NCBI RefSeq assembly: GCF_002899825.2
Contig: NZ_PPED02000006.1
Coordinates: 124,001-188,000, forward strand
Length of the DNA stretch: 64,000 bases
From: Chryseobacterium phosphatilyticum
GTDB lineage: Bacteria > Bacteroidota > Bacteroidia > Flavobacteriales > Weeksellaceae
Direction of reading: 5' to 3'
Positions 1-8,473 of the stretch are shown in pieces. Under the pieces are notes generated by a model that was not told where the DNA came from, did no database searches, and worked only from the letters and a program-made list of their open reading frames with translations. The translations under genes and the position numbers were made by a program. Numbering within the stretch: position 1 is the stretch's first letter; the number at the start of each line of letters is the position of its first letter.

Positions 1-786
1 GTATTGTCCGCATTCCATGACAGCCAGATCAAAGGGGCCATATCTATTTCCAATTTCGACAAAATGATCTCCATAGCCACTATCCCCTCCCAGAAATAGA
101 TTTTTAGTGGGGGTTTTTAATACGAAGGATGTCCAAAGGGAGATATTTCTATTTAATAATCTTCCTGAAAAGTGTCTTGCCGGAGTTAATGTCAAAGTAA
201 ATCCATTCGCAAGATCTATACTTTCCCACCAGTTTTTTTCAATGAACTTTTCAGGGTTCCATCCCCAATATTCAAAATGCTGGCCGGTTCCCAACCCGCA
301 GATTACGGTACCCACTTTATTTTTTAGTCCCTGCACTGTTTTATAATCCAGATGATCCCAGTGATCATGGGAAATAAGAAGAAAGTCAATATCCGGCATA
401 TGTTCCGTTTTATAATAATCTGCACCCAGAAAAGCTTTTATAGAACCTGGCATTGGGGAGGCATTTCCACTAAAAACAGGGTCTATCAGAAAACGTTTAC
501 CATCAACCTGTATAAAATAAGAACTATGCCCGAACCATACCAGAACATTCTCTTCACGGGTGAGGTTTTTCAGGTCTGTTGTTACAAAAGGGAGAGTCGT
601 TCGAGGGGATGTATTTTCAATTTTACACAGACTTCCCAAAAGTGCTTTGGTCATGCTCTCGCCTTCCAGTAAAGCAGGAGTATTTAGTATGTTTTGAAAT
701 TTCCCATAGGCGTAATTGGGAAGCGTATCGAAATATTCTTTTCTTTTTTCATCAGGGAATTGCCCGAGTTGCTTTACTAAATTCAT
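1..786 (-). CDS. MBL-fold metallo-hydrolase (UlaG/NAPE-PLD-like), C-terminus cut by window edge
   Basis: 262 codons are visible from the ATG at 786; the gene runs off the left edge. The metallo-beta-lactamase HxHxDH signature is present as SHDHWDHLD (H140, H142, D144, H145), followed by a metal-ligand His in TPARHFSG (H205) and an Asp in LGGDSGYG (D235). Together these indicate an intact two-metal hydrolase fold. The arrangement resembles the NAPE-PLD/UlaG-like branch of the superfamily, whose substrates vary, so no substrate is assigned. No signal peptide is seen; probably cytoplasmic. The gene ends up 15 bp downstream of the antiporter on the same strand, so co-transcription is possible. 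Confidence 0.88.
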   Translation of the reverse strand, partial: MNLVKQLGQFPDEKRKEYFDTLPNYAYGKFQNILNTPALLEGESMTKALLGSLCKIENTSPRTTLPFVTTDLKNLTREENVLVWFGHSSYFIQVDGKRFLIDPVFSGNASPMPGSIKAFLGADYYKTEHMPDIDFLLISHDHWDHLDYKTVQGLKNKVGTVICGLGTGQHFEYWGWNPEKFIEKNWWESIDLANGFTLTLTPARHFSGRLLNRNISLWTSFVLKTPTKNLFLGGDSGYGDHFVEIGNRYGPFDLAVMECGQY

Positions 787-801
787 TCTGATAGGATTAT
801 T

Positions 802-2382
802 TTACATTCTTACTCTCTCTTCTTCCAGATCAAGCCTTGTTAGATAATGTCTTATGTGTTCTTCATCTATGTTTATATTACGTCTGTTTTCTTCCCGAAG
901 CCAGATTCGCTGCTGTTCTAATGCCTCAAAATACATTTTTTTTCCTTCATCAGACATTTTATGGATAGAGTCTTCTTTATCTTCTTGCTCCCAACGGTCA
1001 AGCATTTTATTGAAATACTCATTTTCACGTCTCCTTTCTCTGTAGTTTTCATTAAGATAATTTATGGCTACATGACGCATTCCTCTTCGTAAAAAATGTT
1101 CTGACTCTTCTTTCGAAAGATACCCGTCCTTTGAGTCGGATAAATTCAGTTTTTTGATCAATGTCGGTAATGTAAGTCCCTGAAGAATTAAGGTGACCAG
1201 AATAACCACAAAGGTAATAAAGAGAATGAGATCACGGTGTGGAAAAGGCTGCCCGTTTTCCATTATCACCGGGATCGATAAGGCAGCGGCGAGGGACACT
1301 ACACCGCGCATTCCCGTCCATCCCATCAAAATGGGGGCTTTCATTCCGGGGCTCCTATCAGCGACGTTGATATAATTTCGCATCACCAATGTAGTAAATA
1401 CAGCTCCAAAAGATGCCAGAAGTCTAACAACGATAAGTACGGCTGTAATCATAAGTCCATAAGTGATCGCTTCAGATAAGCTTATTCCTTCTTTTTGTAA
1501 GCCCAGCATAATTTCCGGAAGATCTAATCCAATTAATAAGAATACTATTCCGTTGATTAAAAATACAAAGCTCTCCCATACGTTGGAGCCTTTTAACCTT
1601 GATTCTGAAGTCTTGAAAATTTCATGTCTTCGGACGGAAAGAAACAATCCTCCACTTACTACAGCCAACACTCCGGAAGCATGAACCTCTTCTGCAGCAA
1701 TGTACATTACATAGGGAGCAACCAGGCTTAGGATCGCATCCATATTAACGTCTGTAGGAAATATTTTCCCTATTTTCAAAAAGATATACGCTAATGCTAC
1801 CCCTATTCCCAGTCCTCCGAAAATCATCCACCCAAAGCTTACTATTGCATCCTGCCACAGAAACTGCCCTGTAGCCACCGCTACCATGGCAAACCTAAAT
1901 ATAATCAGAGAAGATGCATCATTAAAAAGACTTTCTCCCTCTAAAACGGTAGACAAATTTTTAGGAACTTTTACAAATTTTAAAATAGCACCTGCACTCA
2001 CAGCATCGGGTGGAGATACAATTCCTCCCAACACGAAGCCCAAGGCCAATGAAAATCCAGGGATATAAGAATTAGCAATAAAGGCAACTGATATGGCGGT
2101 AAGAAAAACCACAATGAAAGCAAAACTGGTAATAATCCGTCTCATTTTCCATATTTCCTTCCATGAAACGGCAAAAGCAGCTTCGTATAAAAGTGGTGGA
2201 AGGAAAATGATAAATATAAGTTCGGGATCAATTTTGATCGTCGGTAAACCGGGAATGAAACTGATCAGTAACCCGGCAATGACCAGAATAATAGGATATG
2301 CTACTTTTAAACGATTGGCCAGCATAATAGCACCAATGATTACCAGGACTAATCCTAAGTAATAAATAAAATTTTCCACCAT
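802..2382 (-). CDS. Na+/H+ antiporter, CPA1 family (NhaP-like)
   Basis: 526 residues. About twelve hydrophobic segments fill residues 1-420, followed by a charged cytoplasmic tail (about 425-526) rich in Arg and Glu. Family landmarks are visible: PPDAVSAGAIL, GESLFNDASSLIIFR with the conserved Asn-Asp pair, and GWTGMRGVVSLAAALSIP. These match bacterial CPA1 monovalent cation:proton antiporters, which exchange cytoplasmic Na+ or K+ for external H+ in pH and salt homeostasis. Ion preference cannot be read from the sequence. The start (MVENFIYYLG) leads straight into the first membrane segment. The gene is followed 15 bp later by the MBL-fold gene on the same strand. Confidence 0.93.
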   Translation of the reverse strand: MVENFIYYLGLVLVIIGAIMLANRLKVAYPIILVIAGLLISFIPGLPTIKIDPELIFIIFLPPLLYEAAFAVSWKEIWKMRRIITSFAFIVVFLTAISVAFIANSYIPGFSLALGFVLGGIVSPPDAVSAGAILKFVKVPKNLSTVLEGESLFNDASSLIIFRFAMVAVATGQFLWQDAIVSFGWMIFGGLGIGVALAYIFLKIGKIFPTDVNMDAILSLVAPYVMYIAAEEVHASGVLAVVSGGLFLSVRRHEIFKTSESRLKGSNVWESFVFLINGIVFLLIGLDLPEIMLGLQKEGISLSEAITYGLMITAVLIVVRLLASFGAVFTTLVMRNYINVADRSPGMKAPILMGWTGMRGVVSLAAALSIPVIMENGQPFPHRDLILFITFVVILVTLILQGLTLPTLIKKLNLSDSKDGYLSKEESEHFLRRGMRHVAINYLNENYRERRRENEYFNKMLDRWEQEDKEDSIHKMSDEGKKMYFEALEQQRIWLREENRRNINIDEEHIRHYLTRLDLEEERVRM

Positions 2383-2602
2383 TGTTTTTTCAATTAATTT
2401 TAAACCAAATTATGTCATTTTTAAGAAATAAAATTTCTTTTGCTTGGTTTTACCTTCAATAGAAAAATAAATATAAGCATTTGGTTCGGAAAATTTGCAT
2501 TTTTTGATCTTATACTTTTATTATGATTTTAGCCATATTTTGAAATATCTTTTGCTCTTTTTTGACTAAAGCCTGCTCCTATTGATTTATTTTTCTTGTG
2601 GA

Positions 2603-2717
2603 TCTCTAGCCCTGATAGAAGCGGTTACCCCGCAGTATGAGTCAGGGGGTCGGAGGAATTGAGCGTTGGAGTGCTTTGGCACGAGGAGTATGAGTGGATA
2701 GCAGGATCAAGCTTCTA
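2603..2717. repeat. GC-richer intergenic element, possible dispersed repeat
   Basis: Inside the roughly 400-bp gap 2383-2786, which has no credible gene, a G-rich block stands out from the AT-rich surroundings. It begins TAGCCCTGATAGAAGCGG, ends near GTGGATAGCAGGATCAAGCTTCT (shown by its parts GGATAGCAGG and AAGCTTCT), and holds an internal direct repeat AGTATGAGT. The pairing of CCCTGATAGAAGCGG at one end with GGATAGCAGG at the other is similar, from memory, to a non-coding repeat common between genes in Flavobacteriales. The rest of the gap is AT-rich sequence with nothing recognised. Confidence 0.4.
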
Positions 2718-2786
2718 AAAAATTAAAGAAAACGGTCTTTTTATCTGATACAAATTCAGCATTTTTATTTTATTTTTTTTACTATC

Positions 2787-3473
2787 TCATTTCACCAGCC
2801 ATAGCATGAAAAAGGCTAGTGCTGTACCCAGAATCAACATCACTACAGCTGTACTCAGTATACTCTTCCAATACTGTCTGGCGTTAAATTGAAAGTTTTC
2901 AGGATGGATATAGAAATTATAAAATACGAAAGGATCTACTCTCAGGTCTGGCCTGAAATAAACAATACCCTGAATGAACTTCCTTCTGAGAGCTCTTGTA
3001 TTTCGTGCATAATAGGTAAATCCCGGATCTATCTTGCCAAAATCAACTTCAACAACATCATCATTATACCGTAATGCCAGAATTTGTGTTTTTGCTTTGT
3101 AATGTAAACCTATATCATATACATCAGTGAGACCCCATCCCTGAATCTGACTGTAAAGAATTTCTTCTGTACTTCCATTTACTTTATAATAACGGAGTCC
3201 TTTATGATCTACCACAATTTTAGTCACTCTTTCTGCGAAGGCTTTTTTAGCCTTACGAAATATGCGATATCCGATGTAAATCAATGTCGGATAATATAAT
3301 ACAGCGAGTATGACAAAAACTATTTCATTACTGGACAACAGAAATGGAAATACCAGAAACAGTACAATAATCGTTAGTAAAAAAACAGGGGTAAAGATCC
3401 TGATCAGCCAGGTCATCATCCACCAGGGTTTAGATTCTAATGCTAAAAATTCTTTTTCTACTTCCTCTTGCAT
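2787..3473 (-). CDS. Two-segment membrane protein with PH-like/YcxB-type middle region, unknown function
   Basis: 228 residues. Two hydrophobic segments lie at about residues 25-47 and 52-70 and a third near the C-terminus (about 205-226). Between them is a soluble stretch with alternating beta-like segments (KIVVDHKGLRYY, QIQGWGLTDV, ILALRYNDDVVEVDFGKI). This resembles small membrane proteins with a PH-like, YcxB-type domain, but the match is by pattern only. No catalytic motif is seen. It stands alone, separated from the upstream phosphatase by about 100 bp containing a terminator-like hairpin. Confidence 0.75.
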   Translation of the reverse strand: MQEEVEKEFLALESKPWWMMTWLIRIFTPVFLLTIIVLFLVFPFLLSSNEIVFVILAVLYYPTLIYIGYRIFRKAKKAFAERVTKIVVDHKGLRYYKVNGSTEEILYSQIQGWGLTDVYDIGLHYKAKTQILALRYNDDVVEVDFGKIDPGFTYYARNTRALRRKFIQGIVYFRPDLRVDPFVFYNFYIHPENFQFNARQYWKSILSTAVVMLILGTALAFFMLWLVK

Positions 3474-3499
3474 AGGCTTAAGATATGAAAAAAAAGGGA

Positions 3500-3540
3500 T
3501 AAAAGCAAAGAAAAGAGCTACAGTGGCGCGCTGCAGCTCT
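3500..3540 (-). terminator. Rho-independent terminator downstream of the PhoD-like phosphatase
   Basis: The arms AGAGCTACAG (3514-3523) and CTGCAGCTCT (3531-3540) pair with one mismatch. Read on the minus strand, the hairpin is followed by a T-rich run. It lies just past the stop of the phosphatase gene. Confidence 0.6.
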
Positions 3541-3577
3541 ATTTGTACAAAATTGAAAATAAGATATGAGTTTAAAA

Positions 3578-5332
3578 CTATGATATAGTATGTGTTTTTT
3601 CAGTACTGGTAGTATAAGTTTCGGAAAAGACATTGTCTACAAACCTCCATTCTGCCTGAGAACTTCCTGTGGTAAATTTCACATGAAGATACCCTCTTTT
3701 ATAAAGGTTGGCATAGTCCAGGTCATCAATCAGTACTGAAAATGCCTGAGCCAGTTCAATGGCTTTTGTAGGATCAGATGTAATTCCCAGGTAACCTTCT
3801 AATCCCGGAGAGGAAACCGAACTACAAGCGAGTTCTGTTCCGATGAAAGTTCCCTGTGCATTGGTTAGTTTACCGAGCCATGCATTGTGTGTATCTCCTG
3901 CCAGAACTACTACATTTTTTCCTGCCAGAATGGAATACAACTGTTCTCTTTCCATAAAATAGCCGTCCCAAGCATCGAGATTGTATGGTAACGTCGTTTT
4001 AATTCTTGCAATTTCCTGCGGGGTGAGGGTTGGATCCTGTTGTTTGTATCTTGTTTTAATGACAACCAATTGGGTCAATGTGGTCTGAAGAGCCTGCATT
4101 GTTGCGGGTTGCGCACTTCCATGTTGTTTTATTTCAGCCAGAATCCGGTTCAGTAACATGAGGAGTTCAGCAGGAACCATCATTTTGGTCATGAGGATCT
4201 GTTGTCCCAGTACTTTCCATTTTGCCGTATCTGCATTTATCTGAGAGCCAAGCCACGTCATTTGCTCATTTCCGATCAGTTTTCTGTTTGTGCTTAAAAA
4301 GTCTGTCTGAAATTGTGCCTGATTAAAATTTCCTGCACTATCCAGATAGTCTGAGTACTCCATTTGCTTGTCTCGTGCAATGACTCTGGTATCCATCATA
4401 TAAAGAGATACTATATTTCCGAAATTGAAACTTCGGTAAATTCTCAGATCCTTTCCGGTTTTTAGAGGGATATACTCGCTGTATGCCTGAAAGGCTGCCA
4501 TTTTTCTAGCCTGGAAATCTCCTTCGTCCGGCTGATGGTTTTCAGCTCCTGACTTATAGGTATCATTGGCAAATTCATGGTCATCCCAAACACAGATAAA
4601 TGGCTTTTTCTGATGAAGCAGCTGAAGATTTTTATCTCCTCTGTATTGTCTGTATCTTTCTCTGTAGTCATCAAGGGTAAGAATTTCTTTAGCCGGCTTG
4701 TGGATTCTTCCCAGTGGGTTGGTATAAGGATTGGTTCCATATTGCCCTGGTGCATATTCATAGATATAATCTCCAAGATGAACCACCACATCTGCTTCAG
4801 ATTGCGCAATGGCTCCATATACGTTAAAAAGTCCTGCGGGAAAATTAGAACAGGAGACGACAGCCATTTTCACCTCATTTACCGAATCCGATTGGGAAGG
4901 TAATGTCAATGTTTCACCAACAACACTTACTTCTTTCGTTGTTCCGTTATAAAATCTGTAGTAGTATTTTGTATGGGAAGGAATATTCTGTATATCAACA
5001 GCGATGGTAAAATCGTTAACAGCAGTTGCATTGGCCTTTCCTCTTCTTACCACCTCTGAAAAACTATTGTTCTTACTGATTTCCCAGGTAATTTCAGCAT
5101 TAGCCCCTGCCGAATATCTTGTCCAGATAATCACTCCCGTTGCTCCCGGATCAAAACTGGCTACCCCTGATTCAAATCCTGAATTTTTCAATCCATCCGG
5201 AGCTGCGTCGACATCTCCGGTAAAATCATCACTACAGCTTTCGATGAGAGGAGCAATAAAAATTCCTCCGGCTGCCAGTAAGGAGTTTTTAAGAAATTTT
5301 CTTCTGTTGAGCTGGTTACTATTTTCCATCAT
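3578..5332 (-). CDS. PhoD-like alkaline phosphatase/phosphodiesterase, Tat-exported
   Basis: 584 residues. The N-terminus has a twin-arginine signal (RRKFLKNSLLAAGG, with a lipobox-like ESC after it), so export of the folded, metal-loaded enzyme through Tat is expected. A beta-sandwich N-terminal domain (about 45-145) precedes the PhoD catalytic domain. That domain shows metal and active-site motifs VVHLGDYIYEY, VWDDHEFANDTYK and LAGDTHNAWLG. Known PhoD enzymes use Ca2+/Fe3+ to hydrolyse phosphomonoesters and diesters and are often phosphate-starvation genes; no Pho box was identified here. The second Met of MMEN could equally be the start. The gene stands alone. Confidence 0.93.
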   Translation of the reverse strand: MMENSNQLNRRKFLKNSLLAAGGIFIAPLIESCSDDFTGDVDAAPDGLKNSGFESGVASFDPGATGVIIWTRYSAGANAEITWEISKNNSFSEVVRRGKANATAVNDFTIAVDIQNIPSHTKYYYRFYNGTTKEVSVVGETLTLPSQSDSVNEVKMAVVSCSNFPAGLFNVYGAIAQSEADVVVHLGDYIYEYAPGQYGTNPYTNPLGRIHKPAKEILTLDDYRERYRQYRGDKNLQLLHQKKPFICVWDDHEFANDTYKSGAENHQPDEGDFQARKMAAFQAYSEYIPLKTGKDLRIYRSFNFGNIVSLYMMDTRVIARDKQMEYSDYLDSAGNFNQAQFQTDFLSTNRKLIGNEQMTWLGSQINADTAKWKVLGQQILMTKMMVPAELLMLLNRILAEIKQHGSAQPATMQALQTTLTQLVVIKTRYKQQDPTLTPQEIARIKTTLPYNLDAWDGYFMEREQLYSILAGKNVVVLAGDTHNAWLGKLTNAQGTFIGTELACSSVSSPGLEGYLGITSDPTKAIELAQAFSVLIDDLDYANLYKRGYLHVKFTTGSSQAEWRFVDNVFSETYTTSTEKTHTIS

Positions 5333-5428
5333 TACTTTTTTTGCAAAGCAACGTTATCTGAGGAAAAAAGTTGTTAACTGAGTTTTAATTATCTTTTATG
5401 GTTTTTTAAACAATCGTTTAACTGCAGC

Positions 5429-6274
5429 TTATAAAGAATAATTCATTGTCGTTTTATAATGCCTGAGTAAATAGTCATAGATTACCATTTCAAATAATCT
5501 TTGATCAGATATGAAAAGTCTGTTGATGTTCATGTGAAATATACTTTGAAAAAAATCCCGTAAGGGCATTCCTAAGGATTCGTTTTCATGATGGTTAATA
5601 ATATTCTGAAATGCAAGATTACCAATCAGAATATTGTTGACTGTCTCTCTTTCTTCAAAAAATTCTTCAGAAGTAAGAAAATCAACAAATTTTGGTTTAA
5701 ATTCTCTATATTTTTTATCTAATTGTGAATTGAGTTTTTTATCTGCATTAAACTCTTGTTTAAAAGCATCATTGAAATACCTGATCCATTCAAGTTTTTC
5801 CAGAATCGTAAGATTGATTTCGTCGAGAACCTGATCAATATAGTAAAGAGAAATAATAATTTTTTCCTCATCATCATAATGCAAACATTGTAGAGTAAAT
5901 TCACTATTGTCGTGGAATAAAGTTTCAGCTTCTTCCATTGTGTTTTCTCCATATCTTTCTATTTCCCTATTGTACGTATCAACTATAATACTGGAGATCT
6001 CTCCACTTTCAGTATATTCTTTTAAGGCATCATTGATTTTTTCAAAAATTTCATTGTAATTATTTATATTGCTGACCTTAAGCCTTATTCTCAGGTGTGG
6101 CTCGGGATCGATATAACGGATGAAAAACCATTTTGAGATCTGGTTATTTTTCTGAAAGTCCTCCATTAAAAAGGCAACAGCTTCTTCCAAAATGATATCA
6201 GCGGTTTTTATTCCTGTATATATTTTAAGATACAGCCATTCACTTCCGGGGAAAAATTGTCTTTGGGTCACCAT
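5429..6274 (-). CDS. Thiopeptide-type bacteriocin biosynthesis protein (LanB C-terminal/elimination domain)
   Basis: 281 residues. The opening (QRQFFPGSEWLYLKIYTG ... WFFIRYIDPEPHLRIRL) is characteristic of the lantibiotic-dehydratase C-terminal (SpaB_C / thiopeptide-type) domain. In split LanB systems this domain is a separate protein and performs glutamate elimination from glutamylated Ser/Thr to give dehydroamino acids. It starts 8 bp after the stop of the dehydratase N-domain gene and is the last gene of a four-gene minus-strand operon with precursor, peptidase and LanB. Assignment to the family is firm; the product chemistry is inferred. Confidence 0.87.
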   Translation of the reverse strand: MVTQRQFFPGSEWLYLKIYTGIKTADIILEEAVAFLMEDFQKNNQISKWFFIRYIDPEPHLRIRLKVSNINNYNEIFEKINDALKEYTESGEISSIIVDTYNREIERYGENTMEEAETLFHDNSEFTLQCLHYDDEEKIIISLYYIDQVLDEINLTILEKLEWIRYFNDAFKQEFNADKKLNSQLDKKYREFKPKFVDFLTSEEFFEERETVNNILIGNLAFQNIINHHENESLGMPLRDFFQSIFHMNINRLFISDQRLFEMVIYDYLLRHYKTTMNYSL

Positions 6275-6282
6275 TATACCTT

Positions 6283-8472
6283 TTAATTTTTATACATAGG
6301 AAAGACAAATTCATATTTAAAGTCCCTATTTTCATTATACAGAAATTCTTCAATATGGATTGACTTTTCACTTTTTATAGTTTGAATAAAAAGTTTTGCC
6401 ATATCATAATTTTCCAGATTCATTGTTAATGTATTATCAAACTTTGCCCACTGAATCCAGGGTTGAATTTTTCTTTTCGCTCTCCATTTTTCCAATTCAG
6501 CTAAAAAAAGCTTTTTATCCGAAATCAGGATATCAAGGGAAGCAATATCCTTTTCTGTAATTTTCCATCGAGCCTTTGAAAGAATGATATTATTATATTC
6601 TACTCTGGGCAGAAATTTATAGATCTGATCTAAATTTCCCCAATCAAAATATAGTTTCGGATCTGCATTTTGTGAATATAAATCAGATAGAAAATGATAA
6701 ACGGGTAAGGAATTGGTGAAATAATTATGAGCGTTTGTTAAATAGGGTCGTATCTCTTTATTCAGATTTTTAGAACGTAAAATAATATTGTCATTCTTCA
6801 AAGAAATATACAAATCATCTACTGATATTTGATTTTCTTTATTTAAAACCGACTGCGCCAGATATGGAATTTCATATTGTCTTAAAGTAGGTCTTCGAAT
6901 TACATTGCCTATTCTTGCTTCTGGTAAATGAATTATTTCAGCTAAAATATATTTAGCATTCAGTTCTTCTTCTTTTTTTGTAATTGCTTTTGTTAAAGCT
7001 TGTATTTTTGATTTTTCTGAACAAAATCTTCCTGAAAAATTAGCAGCACTACTTCCTGTATGACTATTTATAAATAATTTCTCCTGATGATGGTCTGAAA
7101 CAATTTCTGCCAGAAAAGAGATCGTATCAGGCAAATTATTCCAGTCTTCTTCAAAATCTTTAAAGTCTTCATCAGACAATTCTATTGTATATTGGCCTTC
7201 TAATAAGGCATTTTGTAATTTCTCATTGAGAATCTTCTGGATTGGATTAAGAATAATAGTACTGTTTTGACCTTTCTTGGAAGCAGGAATCTTTAAATCA
7301 TCTAAATACGGATGAATACCTTTTATGGCAGTATTCTGCTTGTATCCAATACCTGCTTCAGTATCGAGAGCAAGGCTTAAAGAAACTTCCTGTGCTTCAT
7401 ATCTCTTTGCAAAGGCTTTTTTAAATCTTTCCAATGAGGTACCCTGCTGAGGCTGGTGTATTTTGTTTAAGAAAATAATGGCTTTTTTTAATTTATTTTT
7501 CCAAAACCTGGGTAGAGTGAATTTAATTTTAGAATATAGATCTGTCTGGAACAAGTACTTTCGATCGTATTGTATTTCAAAGGATTGTATAAGTCTCTCA
7601 ACTTCATAATACTTTGAGATATGATTTCCGATTTCCTGGTCTATTTCATCTAATTTATTTTTTATGGAAAGCAAAAGGGATATTTCTTTATCTGCTTTAA
7701 TCCTGTGTAAAACTAAAAGTATAGTCTCCAAAAAGTCTTTTCCTGAAACATTAGGTTCAAGCTCACTTACAAGAACCTGATTATCTATTAATTCTTCCAA
7801 AAAATCCGAAGCATCTTCCAGAGTTATTTCTTCATTTACGAGAATTTCTGAAAGTTCCTGAATCGTTTTTCCTGTTTTTGAAAATTGTAATACTTGCTGT
7901 AATTCTTCTGAAAGAGGAGCCGAGGAGATAATATACTCTCTTTTGCCATTTGTATATTGGTATTCTATATACCGGATTTTATTTCCCAGTTTATACAGGC
8001 TGTTGTTTGGAAAGAACAGAAGTTTTTGTCTTATTTCCTGCGTCTTTACAAAATGGTGCACTAAAGTAACAAGAAAGTGCATATCTAGCTTGGTATCTCT
8101 GACTAAATCATCAGAATGATCAGATATTTCTCTCTTTACATCATCAAAATCTCCTACACTAACATTAGAAAATAAGCCGAATGGAGTACAACGGGTACAC
8201 ATTCGGCTATAATACTTTAAAATGGTATTTTTTAGTTTTTGATATTCTTTTGCAGAAGGTTCCCGTTCTGAATTAAAATATTTAGATAGCTCTTCATGTA
8301 AGTCTGGTGAGGCTAAATAAACGGCTTCCTGAAATACCTTATTATTGAAAATTTCATTCAACTCTTCATCTGATACTTCATCTTTGCTTATTTTTTCATA
8401 AAATTTTTTATATGAAAACAAAGGAGTACGCATCATATACTCATTAAAAAACTGATAAGGAAAACGAGGCAT
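6283..8472 (-). CDS. Lantibiotic dehydratase (LanB N-terminal glutamylation domain)
   Basis: About 729 residues from the ATG at 8472, just one base after the TAA of the upstream peptidase (TAAAATG). An in-frame ATG at 8541 would overlap that gene by 68 bp and adds a stretch unlike the family. The N-terminus MPRFPYQFFNEYMMRTPLFS and the motif MCTRCTPFGLFSNVSVG (near residue 115) are typical of Lant_dehydr_N enzymes, which transfer glutamate from glutamyl-tRNA to Ser/Thr of a precursor peptide. The elimination domain is supplied by the next gene. No LanC cyclase gene is visible anywhere in the window. Confidence 0.9.
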   Translation of the reverse strand: MPRFPYQFFNEYMMRTPLFSYKKFYEKISKDEVSDEELNEIFNNKVFQEAVYLASPDLHEELSKYFNSEREPSAKEYQKLKNTILKYYSRMCTRCTPFGLFSNVSVGDFDDVKREISDHSDDLVRDTKLDMHFLVTLVHHFVKTQEIRQKLLFFPNNSLYKLGNKIRYIEYQYTNGKREYIISSAPLSEELQQVLQFSKTGKTIQELSEILVNEEITLEDASDFLEELIDNQVLVSELEPNVSGKDFLETILLVLHRIKADKEISLLLSIKNKLDEIDQEIGNHISKYYEVERLIQSFEIQYDRKYLFQTDLYSKIKFTLPRFWKNKLKKAIIFLNKIHQPQQGTSLERFKKAFAKRYEAQEVSLSLALDTEAGIGYKQNTAIKGIHPYLDDLKIPASKKGQNSTIILNPIQKILNEKLQNALLEGQYTIELSDEDFKDFEEDWNNLPDTISFLAEIVSDHHQEKLFINSHTGSSAANFSGRFCSEKSKIQALTKAITKKEEELNAKYILAEIIHLPEARIGNVIRRPTLRQYEIPYLAQSVLNKENQISVDDLYISLKNDNIILRSKNLNKEIRPYLTNAHNYFTNSLPVYHFLSDLYSQNADPKLYFDWGNLDQIYKFLPRVEYNNIILSKARWKITEKDIASLDILISDKKLFLAELEKWRAKRKIQPWIQWAKFDNTLTMNLENYDMAKLFIQTIKSEKSIHIEEFLYNENRDFKYEFVFPMYKN

Positions 8473-8473
8473 T

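Noticed and set aside
4462..4818. 118-codon minus-strand frame inside the phosphatase gene
   Set aside because: Out-of-frame shadow of the PhoD-like gene, with no signal or family resemblance.
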